Of a stretch of 60,695 nt of DNA, positions 46,270 to 58,060 are shown one piece after another. The translations under genes and the position numbers were made by a program. How positions within the stretch are numbered: the first letter of the stretch is position 1; each line of letters opens with the position of its first letter. Location of the stretch: contig NXFV01001716.1 in assembly GCA_002803225.1 (NCBI GenBank), positions 1 to 60,695 on the forward strand, written 5' to 3'. This DNA is from Gamarada debralockiae. Lineage: Eukaryota > Ascomycota > Leotiomycetes > Helotiales > Hyphodiscaceae. Under the pieces are notes generated by a model. That model ran no database searches. It had not been told where the DNA came from and saw only the letters and a program-made list of their open reading frames with translations.

Positions 46270-48891
46270 TTAAGCCTTCAACTCCCTCTCCATGCAAGGC
46301 CGACACACAACCACTGTCTCGTTGCCCACCTCCTTGGGGAAGAACGAACCATCGTCGAACCCTCCTCTGCATGTTGTGCAGCGGAAGCAGCGATCGTGCC
46401 ATTCTCCACCCATTGCTTGGACGTATTCGCCGATGACTGGCTGCTTGCACTTGAGGCACTTGGGAGCTCGTCTCTCTGTGCGCTTAGTCTGACAGTTCAG
46501 GCACCATGCATACCCGTCCTTTTCGATGTGGCTCATGCCTTTCTCGAAAGGATCACCACATTCAGCGCAGAAGAAATGCCCGAAATGCCAATGCTCACCC
46601 AATGCAACGGTGTGCTCGCCGATGATAGGAGTCTTGCAGTGTTTGCATCTGGGAGCGAAGTTCTCGTGCCAGTCGAGGTGACAGAAGTAGCGGAGTCTCT
46701 CGTCGCCATCTTCCGCCATGGTTTGCCCTTCGATTTCTGGGAGCTGCTCTCCTCGAGCTCGTCGTTGGATGCGATCAAGACGTTGGGCGCGATTTACCTG
46801 TGGCTCGGGGCTGATTTCAAGGGCTTCGAGTCCGGTTCCGCACGTGAAGCAGATGAAGCACTGGGGATGGAAGCGTTCGGTAGCTCCACGAAGTGCAACC
46901 ACACGTCCCTCGATTGGGAGTTGGCATTGATGACAAGTTGCCGTTGCTCTCTTTCCTGCTGGTGACCAGTGGCCTCTGGAAACGGGTGCTGTTGCATGGT
47001 GGCGAGGTGGAGGGCGACTTGAAGTCTTTGGATCTGGGAGGGGTCTCTTTCCGTTGCTTGAGTTAGAGTTGCTTGACTCGATGTTGATAGTCGGAACGTC
47101 AGGTGCTGAAATAGATATTGAAGGTGCATCAGGAAAGTTAATTGTAGGGACAGATGGTGATGAATCTGGGAGATTTATGACGGGCGCGGTAACAGCGCGA
47201 GTATGATTTAGGTCGATTGAGGGTGTGCCAGGAAGGAGAATTGTCGGGATAGAGGTTGCGACATCCTTCGAATCTGAGCGAGCAGGTATGCTCTGCCTTT
47301 CGCCGCTGGAAGACCGGCCTTCGAACTTTGATCGTCTTCGCTCTTCTGGCTTGTCATCAGCCTCTCTTGGCTTCCAATTTTTATCAAAGCTTACGATTGG
47401 GCGTCCCGGCTTGTCGCTCACAACGGTAGGTGTTGGTAGCTTGGGACTTCGGTCTTTCAAGCGCATGCTTGTTGCTTGTCGAATCTCGTCACTTCTGATC
47501 TCAAGACCGTCTTTGGTATCTTTCTCGGGAACTGGAGGCTTTTCTGAAGCTGACTCTGGGTCAGAAGCTTTCGGTGGTGGTGGAGGGTTGGATGTATAGG
47601 CTGGGTTTCTTGACTGGGAAGGCGGATTGCGATGGATTTCTGATGACGAGAGCTTTTTGATGGGCTCTGGAAGGGTGCTATTCGATCGCGGAATCAAGTC
47701 TTGTGCGAACTGGACGCGATTCAAGGGATTTCTCGGCTTAATGCGTAAAGGAGCAGGCATGTCTCGTGCTTCCGTAGAACGTCCGCGATCCGGACTCTCT
47801 TGTTCGGGTTCTTCCCAAATCTGATCGCCCGTGAAGGTTCCGACAATTTCTCCACTGAGATTTCTCTTTGCACTGCTTCTTCTGCGTGAGCCGCCCTGGG
47901 GTCTGAAAGCACCTGAAATACTGCCATAGGATTTGTGTGTTGTCGACTGAGTACCGTCTCTCGAAGGCTCTATGGACTCACGCACTACTGTTTCCGGACT
48001 AGCATTGCGATCGAGCTTGGAGTAATCGGAAGAGTCACTTGAGACACGGCAGCGCTGAGAATGAATCCCTCCACTGCTACTTGAGCTACCGGAAACGGAA
48101 CGTGGAGCAATATCTCGCGCAAGGCCTGTGATCATTCCAATACCCCCATAGCGACCAACACTCTGAGTTCTTGCGTGTTGGTAGCTGTTCTTCCGAAGGT
48201 GGTCCTTATATCGATATGGAGCATCTGGCTTAACAGTTTCTTCTGGGTGTTGATGTTGGTAAACCAACTCAGATGCCTCGTCTTGTGCTGCAGCATGGAT
48301 CCTCATCTCTTCTTCCTCTTCCTTCTTCAAATCCATATCCTCCATTGCTTGTCGCAGAGACACAGCTTCCTCCTTTTCCATCCATCTTTGACCTCGCTCG
48401 ATATATGTAGCACTTGGTACGACCTCAGAAGGCTTGAGTGGAACAATAGGAGCGCCTTCGGAATAGTCTCCGCTGGCCACCCTTGGGTATGGCTGTTGGA
48501 CCAGTGGCCGACCGGTCCGTGAGGTTACCGAAGAATAGTTAGAGAGAGCAGACTGCGCACGTCTGTGGGATAGAGAGCTTGTAGAACGGGGAGCAGGGTC
48601 TGCCGATGAAGCGACTGCCGGCTCATTTGGTTCTTGTGTTGTGGAGAATCCTCTATCGGACTCGCGACGGCCACTGGACGGTTGAGGTCTGGCACCACTG
48701 GGACGTGCGACACGGTTGTTCCTTAGGGTTGAGAGGTAGTTGGCTGGTACGTGTTAGCATATGAAAACTATGGTGCGACCGAGAAGGCCACTCCGAGAAG
48801 ACGACTAACCGAATTGCTCATTTGACATGTAAACCGGTCCAGGTGGAGTGACTTTGCGATTGCGCTCCTTGGACCTACCTCGAGACAGCAT
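46270..48891 (-). CDS. Three-LIM-domain protein, paxillin-like
   Basis: Two exons (48810-48891 and 46270-48743) give 851 aa. Exon 1 begins MLSRGRSKERNRKVTPPGPVYMSNEQF. The first 600 residues are disordered and basic-acidic with Pro-rich stretches (YTSNPPPPPKASDPES). The C-terminal 230 residues hold three zinc-binding LIM domains: CHQCQLPIEGRVVALRG..CFICFTCG..CHLDW; CKHCKTPIIGEHTVALGEHWHFGHFFCAECG..CLNC; CLKCKQPVIGEYVQAMGGEWHDRCFRCTTC..CRPC. The arrangement matches fungal paxillin homologues (yeast/fission yeast Pxl1), scaffolds of the actin cytoskeleton at polarity and division sites. The ATG used is the first of the exon. Confidence 0.88.
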
Positions 48892-50261
48892 GATGCTGGA
48901 TTGGGCGGGGAAATGATTGTAGTTATAACCAACTTGGTTTGTAAAACAGAATTTGTGGTGCTTGTAGGTTCGCAAGTAGTGAAAGCAGGTTGCGCAGGTT
49001 CGAGTATTTTCCTAGTGGACTTGCTGTGCGTTTTGAAGTAAATTGAGAGGAAGGAGGGTGAAGGCTTTGTTTATCTACAAACAGAGAGAGGCTTGATAAT
49101 ATTAATAGAATATGATGGTAGTAGGTATAAGTAAGCAGTGCAACGGTAAGTGAGTGAGTGTCTCTTTGTGCTCCGTTTGCCGGGTCTCTCCAATAATTTT
49201 AAGAAAATAATTCACGCGATTTGTTGACCCAAGCGTCGTCCGAGCAACAACCAACTTCCATCTCGAAACATCCCATTTCGTTTGAGGATATTTCTTTGTT
49301 CTCAAGAATTGGCTCAGCCATTTAATATTTAATATATATAGTTCTGAAAGCATTCGAACGGAGAGTCGACGTATCCCTCGTACAACAGAAAAATTTACAA
49401 AGGGCAGTCTGAATGTCTCAAGAAAGCGCGCGAAGGGACAAAGTTACTCGAGAAATTTAGCGAGGTACCCGACAGCCTCCCTATCCAAAGCTCCACTTTG
49501 ATAGATATCTCACCCGTTCCTCCTTCCTCACCATCCAGTCCCCCTTCCTTCTTACATCGTCAACTTCGAGTCAATCTCAATGACATGAAGCTCCGATTGC
49601 TAATCCATACGCTTTCATCGGCACAATTGTTTCCCCTCTTACTGGAGGTACTGCAGTTTGTCGCCGTGTTCCTCACCGCCGAGAAGGTCGTCGATGTGGC
49701 AGTCAAGACCCACTGCTGTGGAGATAACGAAAAATGCGGTCCGTACCGGTGAGCTCCTAGCAGAAAGCTTTTCAAACTTCACATAGCCTACAGATGCCGT
49801 TTCAGGGGAATTAATCCTCCCATTTCAGCCAGTTGTCAGACCTCACTCACAACTTGCCTCTGGCAGCCTGTCTTCCGACATACCCAACCTGCAACCATCT
49901 GGCATCTGGCATCTCTCATTCTTTCAGCCACCGTCAACGAATGCAAACGCTCTCCTGAATGCCCTCCTTTTGAGCACTCAATCCATTAGGTAAGTTGTGT
50001 CCTGGATCGGACGGCACGCTGGCCGCGGCCTTATTCCCGACGGTTTGTCCCTATCGCTTTCGCGGGGTAGGTCACTTCCTCATTGATATGTTGATCTCTT
50101 CACCTCAGGATTTCTTACTTTATGACTCAATCCCTCGGGATATAGGCAGTCTTCACTCTTTCGTCAATTCGATTTTCTTCCGTATATATTAATACCAGGA
50201 ACACTCAGCTTTTCTATCATCGAAAAGTATTTTCTGCGCCGCCAAATTTGCGCCTCGAGTC
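48892..50261. other. Long intergenic region, divergent promoters
   Basis: About 1.37 kb between two divergent starts, with an AT-rich tract (TTTAATATTTAATATATATA at 49321-49340). An 84-codon frame at 49498-49752 is unsupported. TATATATTAATA-type sequence at 50193-50203 may serve the transporter. Confidence 0.5.
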
Positions 50262-52061
50262 ATGACCATTCGAGCGCCAAACGGAAATAATGGGGTTGGC
50301 TATGGGCAGGAGAACAGGGCAGATGGCCATATGTCAATAGATTCGGAGAAGACAATAGAGGTGGGGGAGCCAGATCACGCTCCTCGAGAAGGAACCAAGC
50401 CGGTTGACGTGCCACCTGACGGAGGGTATGGCTGGGTCTGCACCGCATGTGTATTCCTCATCAATGCCCACACTTGGGGAGTCAACAGCGTACGTCCTGC
50501 TCCAGACCCATTGTCTCCTGAATTACTGAAACAATGCTAACGGCCGATAGTCCTACGGAGTCTTCCTGGCTCATTACCTTTCTAGCAACACATTTCCCGG
50601 CGCATCCTCTCTCGAATATGCCTTCGTAGGCGGGCTCTCCATTTCATTGGCCTTAATCATCTCCCCAATAGCCACAGTCGCGGCAAGGAAGTTCGGAACA
50701 CAAGCTACACTGTCAATTGGGATTCTCTTCGAAACAGCAGGACTCTTAGGCGCATCTTGGGCGAATAAGATATGGCACCTCTTCTTATCTCAAGGCGTTT
50801 CCTTTGGCTTTGGAATGGGCTTTCTGTTCGTTGCCAGTGTTGGCATTGTTCCACAATGGTTCTCCAAACGCCGATCATTCGCAAATAGCATCGCTGCAGC
50901 TGGAAGTGGTATTGGAGGCTTGATATATTCTTTAGCGACAAATGCAATGATCAAGTCTATTGGGCTGGGATGGGCTTTCAGAATCCTTGCCATCGTTTCG
51001 TGCGTGGTCAATGTCATTTGTACCATCCTTGTCCGCGACCGCAACAAGGCTGTTGGTTCAGTTCAACTGGCCTTTGACGTGCGTTTATTCAAACGCGTCG
51101 AGTTCCTCCTATTGTTAGGGTGGGGGTTTTTCAGCATGCTGGGCTATATCGTCCTTCTATTTTCACTTCCCAACTATGCCAGAAGTATTGGCCTCTCAGC
51201 TCAACAAGGTTCCGTAATAGGTGCGTTACTGAATTTGGGTCAAGGTAAGTCTGATTTCACCCAGATGTCGAATTTGACACTTGCTAATTCTTCTAGGCTT
51301 GGGACGCCCATTGGTTGGATACTTCAGCGATGCAGCTGGTCGTATTAATCTGGCAGGTGCTTGCACTTTTTTAGCAGGACTCTTCTGCTTCGTTATTGTA
51401 TGTGAACCTTTCTCTTCCTCGGGTGCTTCTCCTGGGTGCTTTCTTCTCTCCGCTTGAAGGTTTGGAGAGACTTCTAAGTGCCTCCATTGATCCAACACGC
51501 TCGAGAACACGAATGGCTAACCCAGGACTTTCTAGTGGATATTTGCGAAGAGCTATGGTGTTTTAATATTTTTCGCCATAATCGTTGGAACCGTGTCTGG
51601 AACGTAAGTCTTCAATCCCACCAAAGTTTGCTCATTCAAAACACTGACCTGACAATAGATTCTGGGCAACCATAGCTCCTGTTGGAGCTGAAGTTGTTGG
51701 CCTTCAAGTCCTACCCTCGGCCCTCTCCATTGTTTGGGTAGTCCTGGTACTACCATGCACCTTCGCTGAACCGATTGGGCTCGAATTGCGAACGACGTCG
51801 GGGGACATATATCTACACGCCCAGATATTCACTGGCTTCATGTATATCGGCGCAGCCTTATGCATGTGGTTCTTACGAGCCTGGAAGATCAGCGAACTTG
51901 AGAGGCAGGCAGTGACGAAGGAGAAGAGAGAGCAAGAGATACGCGACAACGACGCTGTGCCCATTGAGAGACCAGATCTTTCAAGGCATATAAGCAGGAC
52001 GGCGAGTGTCAAAAGCAAGGTAAAAGCTGCGAAGGGCTTATGGTCGTGGCAGCGAGTTTAA
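50262..52061 (+). CDS. MFS monocarboxylate-type transporter
   Basis: Five exons (50262-50489, 50551-51244, 51297-51397, 51536-51603, 51659-52061) encode 497 aa. After a 50-residue cytosolic tail comes PPDGGYGWVCTACVFLINAHTWGVNSSYGVFL, the DGGYGW-type start of the monocarboxylate (MCT/SLC16) family, then twelve membrane segments. Recognisable helices are ISLALIISPIATVAAR, FGFGMGFLFVASVGIVPQWFSKRRSFANSIAAAG and GLGRPLVGYFSDAAGRINLAG. The substrate may be a monocarboxylate or riboflavin-like compound; the family does not decide it. One intron (51398-51535, 138 nt) is longer than usual but unlike the introner family. Confidence 0.88.
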
Positions 52062-52595
52062 TGGACATGCGTATATATACGGACGCTGAATCTTTCCCAA
52101 GGCTGGCCCTCCTTCGTCTCTTCCCTAGATCATCCAGATGGGTTTCAGTGTGACCGGGGCAAAATACTGAAGCCTGGAGCTCGCGTTGGGTCCTGCGCAT
52201 TCAGAAAACCCAATTATCATGAGAGACATCTTTGTCGTCATGTACCATTACGTTACCATTCTTATTTTGACATTCTCTTGTTTACATTGGTTTGTCCGTG
52301 GTCGCAGTTCTTCGGTTTTATTCTTGGCATGTGAGGTCGGTGGTTGAAGTTTCCGACCTTGCGCAATGCAGAAGGCGGACCACGTCGACTCCACAACACC
52401 GATTGCAAGCCAACCAGGCTGTGAAGACACAACACCCAGTGGTGTATGGATGTGTGTGGGATGTGTACGCAATTGAGTGGGACATCGAGTTCACCATGGC
52501 GGACCAATTTCTGCGATATAAGTTAAGGGATTCCTACTTACTAGTTTGCTCAGCAATCGGATTCCTCTTTCTAGGCCTCCTCTCTTTAAGATCAA
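52062..52595. other. Intergenic DNA
   Basis: Between two tandem plus-strand genes. A plus-strand frame runs into the RTA1 gene but in a different frame from it and is not coding. Confidence 0.5.
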
Positions 52596-53902
52596 ATGTC
52601 CAACTCTACCTCTCTGACTGGGCTTCTCCCTCATCCCCATGGGAATGCCACACTCATAGCAGACCCCGATGCCCTCTGCACGCTCGCACTCTGCGATCTC
52701 ACTCTTGCTCACGTCGACTACATCCCGTCACTCGCAGGGAACACGCTCTTCGCCGTCCTATTCGCCGGCTGTTTCCTAGTCCAACTCCTTCTTGGCATCA
52801 AATACAGAACCTGGGGCTATATGGCAGCAACTACCATAGGCATGTTGACCGAAGTCATCGGCTACATTGGACGAATCATGATGCACAACAATCCGTTTTC
52901 CAAGGATAACTTCCTCATCTATCTGGTTACGCTCACTATTGCACCGGCATTCTTGAGCGCTGCAATATATTTGTGCTTGGCGAGGATTGTGGTCGTTTAT
53001 GGAGAAGAGAGAAGTCGATTCAGACCAAGAACGTATACGATTTTGTTTTGTAGTTGTGATTTTTTGGCGCTGCTGTTACAGGCTATTGGGGGCGCGATTG
53101 CTTCGATTGCGAATACAGCTTCTGCTGTAAGTCCTCCCTTTGCCACCTACTCAAACACCGAGAGCAATCGATACTAACGATGGAATTTCAGACCCAGATG
53201 GGTATCAACATCATGCTAGCCGGTCTCTCCTGCCAAGTAGCATCCCTGGTCCTCTTTGCATGCTGCTGCGCCGAATTCGCATTCCGCGTCTACTGCTTCG
53301 CACGAACCCCATACAGTAGTGGCGCTCCACCACTTCCTCCACGTCCCACGCCCACCTCGGCACCACCTTCCTCCATTCGCTCTGGAGCCCCGCTCACTAG
53401 CACCCTTCCCCAAACACCTCTTTTCCGTGCTTTCCTCTTCGGTCTCTATATCGCAATTCTCACCATCTTCATCCGCTCTTGCTTCCGCGTAGCTGAACTA
53501 TCAGGCGGTTTCCATGGCCCCCTGGCAAACAATGAAGTCTCCTTCATGGTTCTTGAAGGAGGCATGGTAGCTATTGCGTGTCTTACGCTCACAATTCTTC
53601 ACCCTGGTGTGTGCTTTCAGGGTGATTGGCGAGCTGCGAACTTCAAGCTGTGGAAACAGAAAGGTTCTGTGAATGCGGATGGGAAGAGCGTGTCGAGTAG
53701 TGATAAGGAGATTGGAGCTAGAGAGCCTCCGCAGTATAACGAGAGTATTGTTGATGATGGTGTGAGTATTGGAGAAGGCAGTATAGCTACTGCTAGGAGA
53801 GCTACGCCGGTAAGACCGGGACAGGTGCATATCGAGATGTTGCCGGTATATGGGATTCGGTACGAGAGTACGAGAGATGATCTCCCGAGGCCTTCAACCT
53901 AG
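52596..53902 (+). CDS. RTA1-family seven-helix membrane protein
   Basis: Two exons (52596-53126, 53192-53902) encode 413 aa. The pattern is that of the RTA1/RTM1 lipid-translocating-exporter-like family: PSLAGNTLFAVLFAGCFLVQ, YRTWGYMAATTIGMLTEVIGYIGRI and LVTLTIAPAFLSAAIYLCLARIVVVYG. It continues with SCDFLALLLQAIGGAIAS, MGINIMLAGLSCQVASLVLF and RSCFRVAELSGGFHGPL..FMVLEGGMVAIACLTLTILHPG. A Pro-rich loop follows helix 5 and the last 80 residues form a Ser/Gly-rich cytosolic tail. Members affect resistance to 7-aminocholesterol and sphingoid bases; the role here is unknown. Confidence 0.9.
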
Positions 53903-54255
53903 GAACCTCTTCTAGAGGGGAAGAGGTCACTTTTTTATGTTTTATAATTAGTTTATTCTTGGAGATTGTACGAAGCACGCTCTTGAGATAAGAGTTTTTG
54001 TTTTGGGGCATACCAGTAGTTTGGAAATATAGATAGAGTGGCAATCATAGAAGAGTTTTCAGCTGAACCTCATTGTGCAGAAAAATCGACATAGTATTTC
54101 TCTCTGCCATAATTTTTACATTAACCCTCATTGACTTCGTAAAGAGGCGGATAGGACATCCCGACACAAATGTCCAGAAGATTCAACCAAACGCCACGCT
54201 TCGTAAAAGGTCCACAGCCACATGCTCACCAAGTCCTTCCTTCCCCATACCCTAT
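53903..54255. other. Intergenic DNA between convergent genes
   Basis: 3' flanks of the RTA1 and GPI-protein genes. No gene seen. Confidence 0.5.
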
Positions 54256-55124
54256 CTATACCAACTGCCCTGCAATCCCCAGCCCAACTCCAGCCATCAT
54301 CCCAGCCGCAGCCATACAGCCAACCGTCGGTCTAGCAGCTGGGTTCGAAGTGGTACCAACGACAAACGTCCCTCCAGTAGTCGTAGCCGTCCCGAACACC
54401 GCACAACTATCACTCGCAATATTGTAACAAGCTTCTGAGCTCAACGAACTGCAAATACTCGTCGCACTGGCTATACCCAAATTCTGCGCGGTTGGGGCAA
54501 CGGTAACTCCAGCTCCATTAGGTGCAACAATCGTAACTCCGAACGTATTGCCCTGCAAGTCATTCGTACAAGCAGCATAATTGGCCTGGCAAGCTGAATA
54601 TGCTGAATTGCAAGCAGCACTATTGACATACGACACAGGTATAATTGGGAACGGGAAATATGTATTTGAAACATATGAGGCTGTCGCAGTTATCGTTGCC
54701 CCACTACTCGTCGTTGTTGTCGTCGTCGCAGTTCCGGTTCCAAGAACTGCTCCTCCAGTTGTGGTAGCTGTTTGTAGGCCAACTGTCCCAGTACAAGTTG
54801 CTCCAGTGGGACAACATCTGCCAGCCCGGTCAGCGAGAGCTTCTAATCCACAAGTCTAGGCACTCACGCTATGTTGTGAGCTTTATCAGTTGTGCAAAAG
54901 GAGCCAACTGTACAGCAAGCTCCCCCATATCCCGCTGCTAACGTCGAACAAGAATTGTAGTTTGAAGGACAATTGCCATCTCGTTTCAGGAGCTCGTGTT
55001 CGTCCGGTATTAAAGTTTCGTTCGAGAGGAGGGATTCGAGTGGTTCGTAGAAAGGTGCGAATATGGAAGGTATTTGAAGGGCGGCGATAGGGAGGATAAA
55101 TATCGAGGCAATTGAGGAGCGCAT
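54256..55124 (-). CDS. GPI-anchored cysteine-rich cell-surface protein
   Basis: Two exons (54868-55124, 54256-54817) with a 50-nt intron encode 272 aa. A signal peptide (MRSSIASIFILPIAALQIPS) is followed by a possible KR site (ELLKRDG). A cysteine-rich module comes next: GNCPSNYNSCSTLAAGYGGACC..GSFCTTDKAHNIACCPTGATCTG. Then come a Thr-rich stretch (TATTTTTTSSGATIT), a second Cys-containing module (SAACNSAYSACQANYAACTNDL) and a hydrophobic tail suited to GPI attachment (CMAAAGMMAGVGLGIAG). It is probably a plasma-membrane or wall protein; function unknown. The start could extend upstream, but the signal peptide supports this ATG. Confidence 0.85.
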
Positions 55125-56058
55125 TGTTTGTCCTGCTATCCAACAAATTAGATCTGTCCCACAGCCTTGCGAGGAATGCACTTTATCGACTTTCATCCAA
55201 TGTTGACACTCAAATCTTGTAGAAACTGCCCCTCAATCGATTGATATCGGATCTGCGACTTTTGTGAGTTTATGATGGCCTAGAATATGAGATCAGATGT
55301 AACTGGCCAAGATATTTTTATCTTTCAATTGGCTCAAATGCAAGTTTCTGGTGAGGTGGTGTCCTCGAATGATATGGTTGCTTGTGAACGAATGGGCTGT
55401 CTTGGTCGGTCGGGCAACGAACACGGCTGAGTGCCTCAAATACAAGACCTGCATGATACCCCTGACTTCCAACTTTTTGGATACGGTAATCTTCTCTAGA
55501 TTCTCATTCCCGCTCCATGGGAAATAGATATTGTGAATGATGGCCCCATTCTAGTGACTGCACGGCCATATCCACGATACATTGACATATAAGGACTGAA
55601 AAGTAGGATACAAATCGCTGAAATCGTTAGAGCGATTAGAAGGCGTTTGCAATCCTCTGCCCGGTGCTGGTGTGGAATCGTTCGTTTTGTTTCAGCGATT
55701 GACATGTTCAGAACTGGGGTCGTATTCGAATCGCCCATGTACTTTCGGCGATTGAAACATTCAGACCCAGGGCTGTATTGGAATCATTCATTTCGTTTCA
55801 GCGATTAAGTTGACATCCCCAAAAGCCCGATTTTGAATAGCTCAAAAGGGTTGAGCAATTCAAACCGGGACTACCTGTATTCCCATATGGAAATGAAGGA
55901 TGTCGTAAGCCACTGGAAAATCAGTATTAAGAAATTGTGTGAGTTCCCATCCTCATCATTTCAGCTATTGAATACCGCCTGATCGATCATATGAACGCCA
56001 TAAAACCCCATCTCGTATCGTCATGTTCCCTCACTCAGTCCCTATGAGCCAACGCCTA
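55125..56058. other. Intergenic DNA with hairpin repeat array
   Basis: Left part is the promoter of the GPI-protein gene. The array at 55613-55806 is listed separately. No coding frame is supported. Confidence 0.55.
55613..55806. repeat. Tandem array of four potential hairpins, 53-bp period
   Basis: Four inverted repeats with 7-nt arms start at 55613, 55676, 55729 and 55782; the last three are exactly 53 bp apart. Arms are AATCGCT/AGCGATT, AATCGTT/AGCGATT (one G-U pair), AATCGCC/GGCGATT and AATCATT/AGCGATT (one mismatch). The sequence between arms differs more than the arms. Confidence 0.7.
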
Positions 56059-58060
56059 TCAAGTAACTTTCTTCTGCATTGCCGTATTCTCCTTTCCAGT
56101 AGCCACAGAAGATTTGCCCACGTCGCCAGCATAATCCGTCTTCGCCAAAGCATCAGCCTGGATTTTCCAAATTGGAGTTCCCAACTGAATGAGCTCTCGG
56201 CCGAATGTTTTCAACACCCCCAAGACAAACATCTCCTCCGGCTCCCGCGGATTCTCTCCAGTTCCGTCTGGACCGCCGAAAGTGGCGGCATGCCAATCCT
56301 CCTTCCAAGTCCCAACTGCAGCTTTAGCTATGGGACTCTGCACGTCAACACCCTTGGCGATCATGTAAAAGGAGGATCGGGTACTGTGTTTCTCTTTTGG
56401 TTTGAATACCTCCACCTCAGCGAATCTGCTGAAGGCTATGAAGTTTTTGGAGTCAGCAATCGTGCAATAGAAGAGAAAGATTGAGGCGGGCTTCATGAGG
56501 ATCAAAAATCCTGAGATATAGTCCAAGGACTACTTACTGTATAGGAGTTTAACAGATATCCATGAGTCGATCTTGTGGAGGAGCATAATAACGGTACCAC
56601 CCTGGATCAGCCGTTCCATTGCGAGTATAAGCTGGGCAGTCATCAGACGGACAGTCTCGGTATGATTGCGGTATGGAGCTCGCTGATGAGTCCGAAGAAC
56701 CATCCCATCACAAAAGATTATATCCATCTGGTGAGCGACGAAAGGGCGGCGTGGGTTGAATTTCTCGGGATGGTTTGCAGGGACGGCCTTGTTCGTGCCT
56801 TTGAGAAACTCTGCCGCAAGCATGGTTACATCAGCTTCAACGAATCCACCAAGCTTGGTCTTTGGGAGCACCATTTCGTGCTATAGGATAAGTTAGCGAG
56901 AGAGTAACAAAGAGAAGTACAATGTGAGGTAGACTCAATGAGACTTGAAGGGCGTTCGAGAGTGAACGAAAGGATGGGTTTCCTTGGGGAGACTTACTCC
57001 GCCAGCCTCCTTAGCAAGCGTAACCCCGTAGACCTGTGCGTTCTTGTGTATCTTCATGACTGCAGCTGAATATCCTCCTGGGGCGCTGAAATATCAGAGC
57101 TTGTTAGCACAGTAAGGAGACATTGTTTAGTGATTTAAAGACGTTTAAATGGGAAAGCACATTCCAATAGAATTTCATGAGTCTTCACTTACCAACAAAT
57201 ATCTAGTACTTTGATTGAACGATCAGAAGCTGTAGCCGGGGTCAAAGCTCCATTAGCCTGGTCCATTTCTTCAGCGATTTCCCTCATCATCTTGAAGAAG
57301 CGTTTTTCGGCTTTGGAGGTAGCCTTGTCCGCCCTGTCGCGCTGCCCCTTAAAGTGCTTATCCCCCTTCTCCTTGTTCGAGAACCACCCCTGTTGCTTGT
57401 TAGATCTCGGATTCAAAATAGATACTGTTCTCGAGTAACTAACATTGTGGCGAAACACCATCACTCGTTCGAACTGCGGTTCTTCGAGCATTAAATAAGC
57501 CTTAACCAGCTGGGTAGCTCGATCGGTGCCCTTCTCACCGGGGTCGTCCTTGAGTGTCATTCTAGATAGAACTTCATCGAGGTCCATTCGTAATCTATCA
57601 AAAAATTCATCGAGGGCATCCTCACTAGCGGTTCGGGCTTGTGTGTGCGGACTCTCCATAACTGCCTCTCTGCCCTTGCCGCAATCTTTACCTATAGAAG
57701 TGGTGATTTTATTGTTGAGATTATCAGTAAGAGACTCGGTGATGTTGAGCTGTTTTTCAGATGGGAAAGTTGACTTCTTTGGCTCTGGGTAATTCGGGTC
57801 ATCAACTCCACCTATTGAAGTGTTGCGTTGTTGACTTCAAGGCCAAGCGACCCACTCATGATAAGTTGTTCTCTGGAGGTAAGAGTCAACTTTTCCAGTT
57901 GCTCTTCAACCCCACCCTCAGATATGTTGGTTGTATCGAGATCAGCAGCAAGAGACTCACTCGAGGTGATTACTTGTTGGGCAGTTGTAAAAGCCAGCTT
58001 CTTCACCTGGCCTTTGACGCCTCCTCGGCCTGCAAAGGCACTGCCTAAAAACAGAGACAT
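56059..58060 (-). CDS. FtsJ-like SAM-dependent methyltransferase
   Basis: Five exons (57856-58060, 57193-57811, 56998-57085, 56538-56880, 56059-56435) give 543 aa in frame. The first 200 residues are disordered and contain a degenerate repeat (SESLAADLDT and TESLTDNLNN). The methyltransferase starts near residue 265: KVLDICCAPGGYSAAVMKIHKNAQVYGVTL binds SAM. It is followed by MDIIFCDGMVLR (motif with the catalytic Asp), LILAMERLIQGGTVIMLLHKIDSW (catalytic Lys) and KEKHSTRSSFYMIAKG. In canonical RrmJ/FtsJ 2'-O-ribose methyltransferases the last motif has a catalytic Glu (S-x-E-x-Y); here it reads RSSFYM. The first intron is only 44 nt and is the least certain junction. RNA is the likely substrate. 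Confidence 0.82.

Noticed and set aside
49498..49752. An 84-codon frame ending THCCGDNEKCGPYR that might be a small secreted protein
   Set aside because: The hydrophobic part (MKLRLLIHTL...) is internal to the frame and not a clear signal peptide, and only a few cysteines follow. Lies in a leader-like region.
56436..56537. The 102-nt methyltransferase intron as an introner-like element because it ends with TTGCTGACTCC
   Set aside because: Only the branch-site neighbourhood matches; it is shorter and lacks the internal words, so a chance match to a common branch site is likely.
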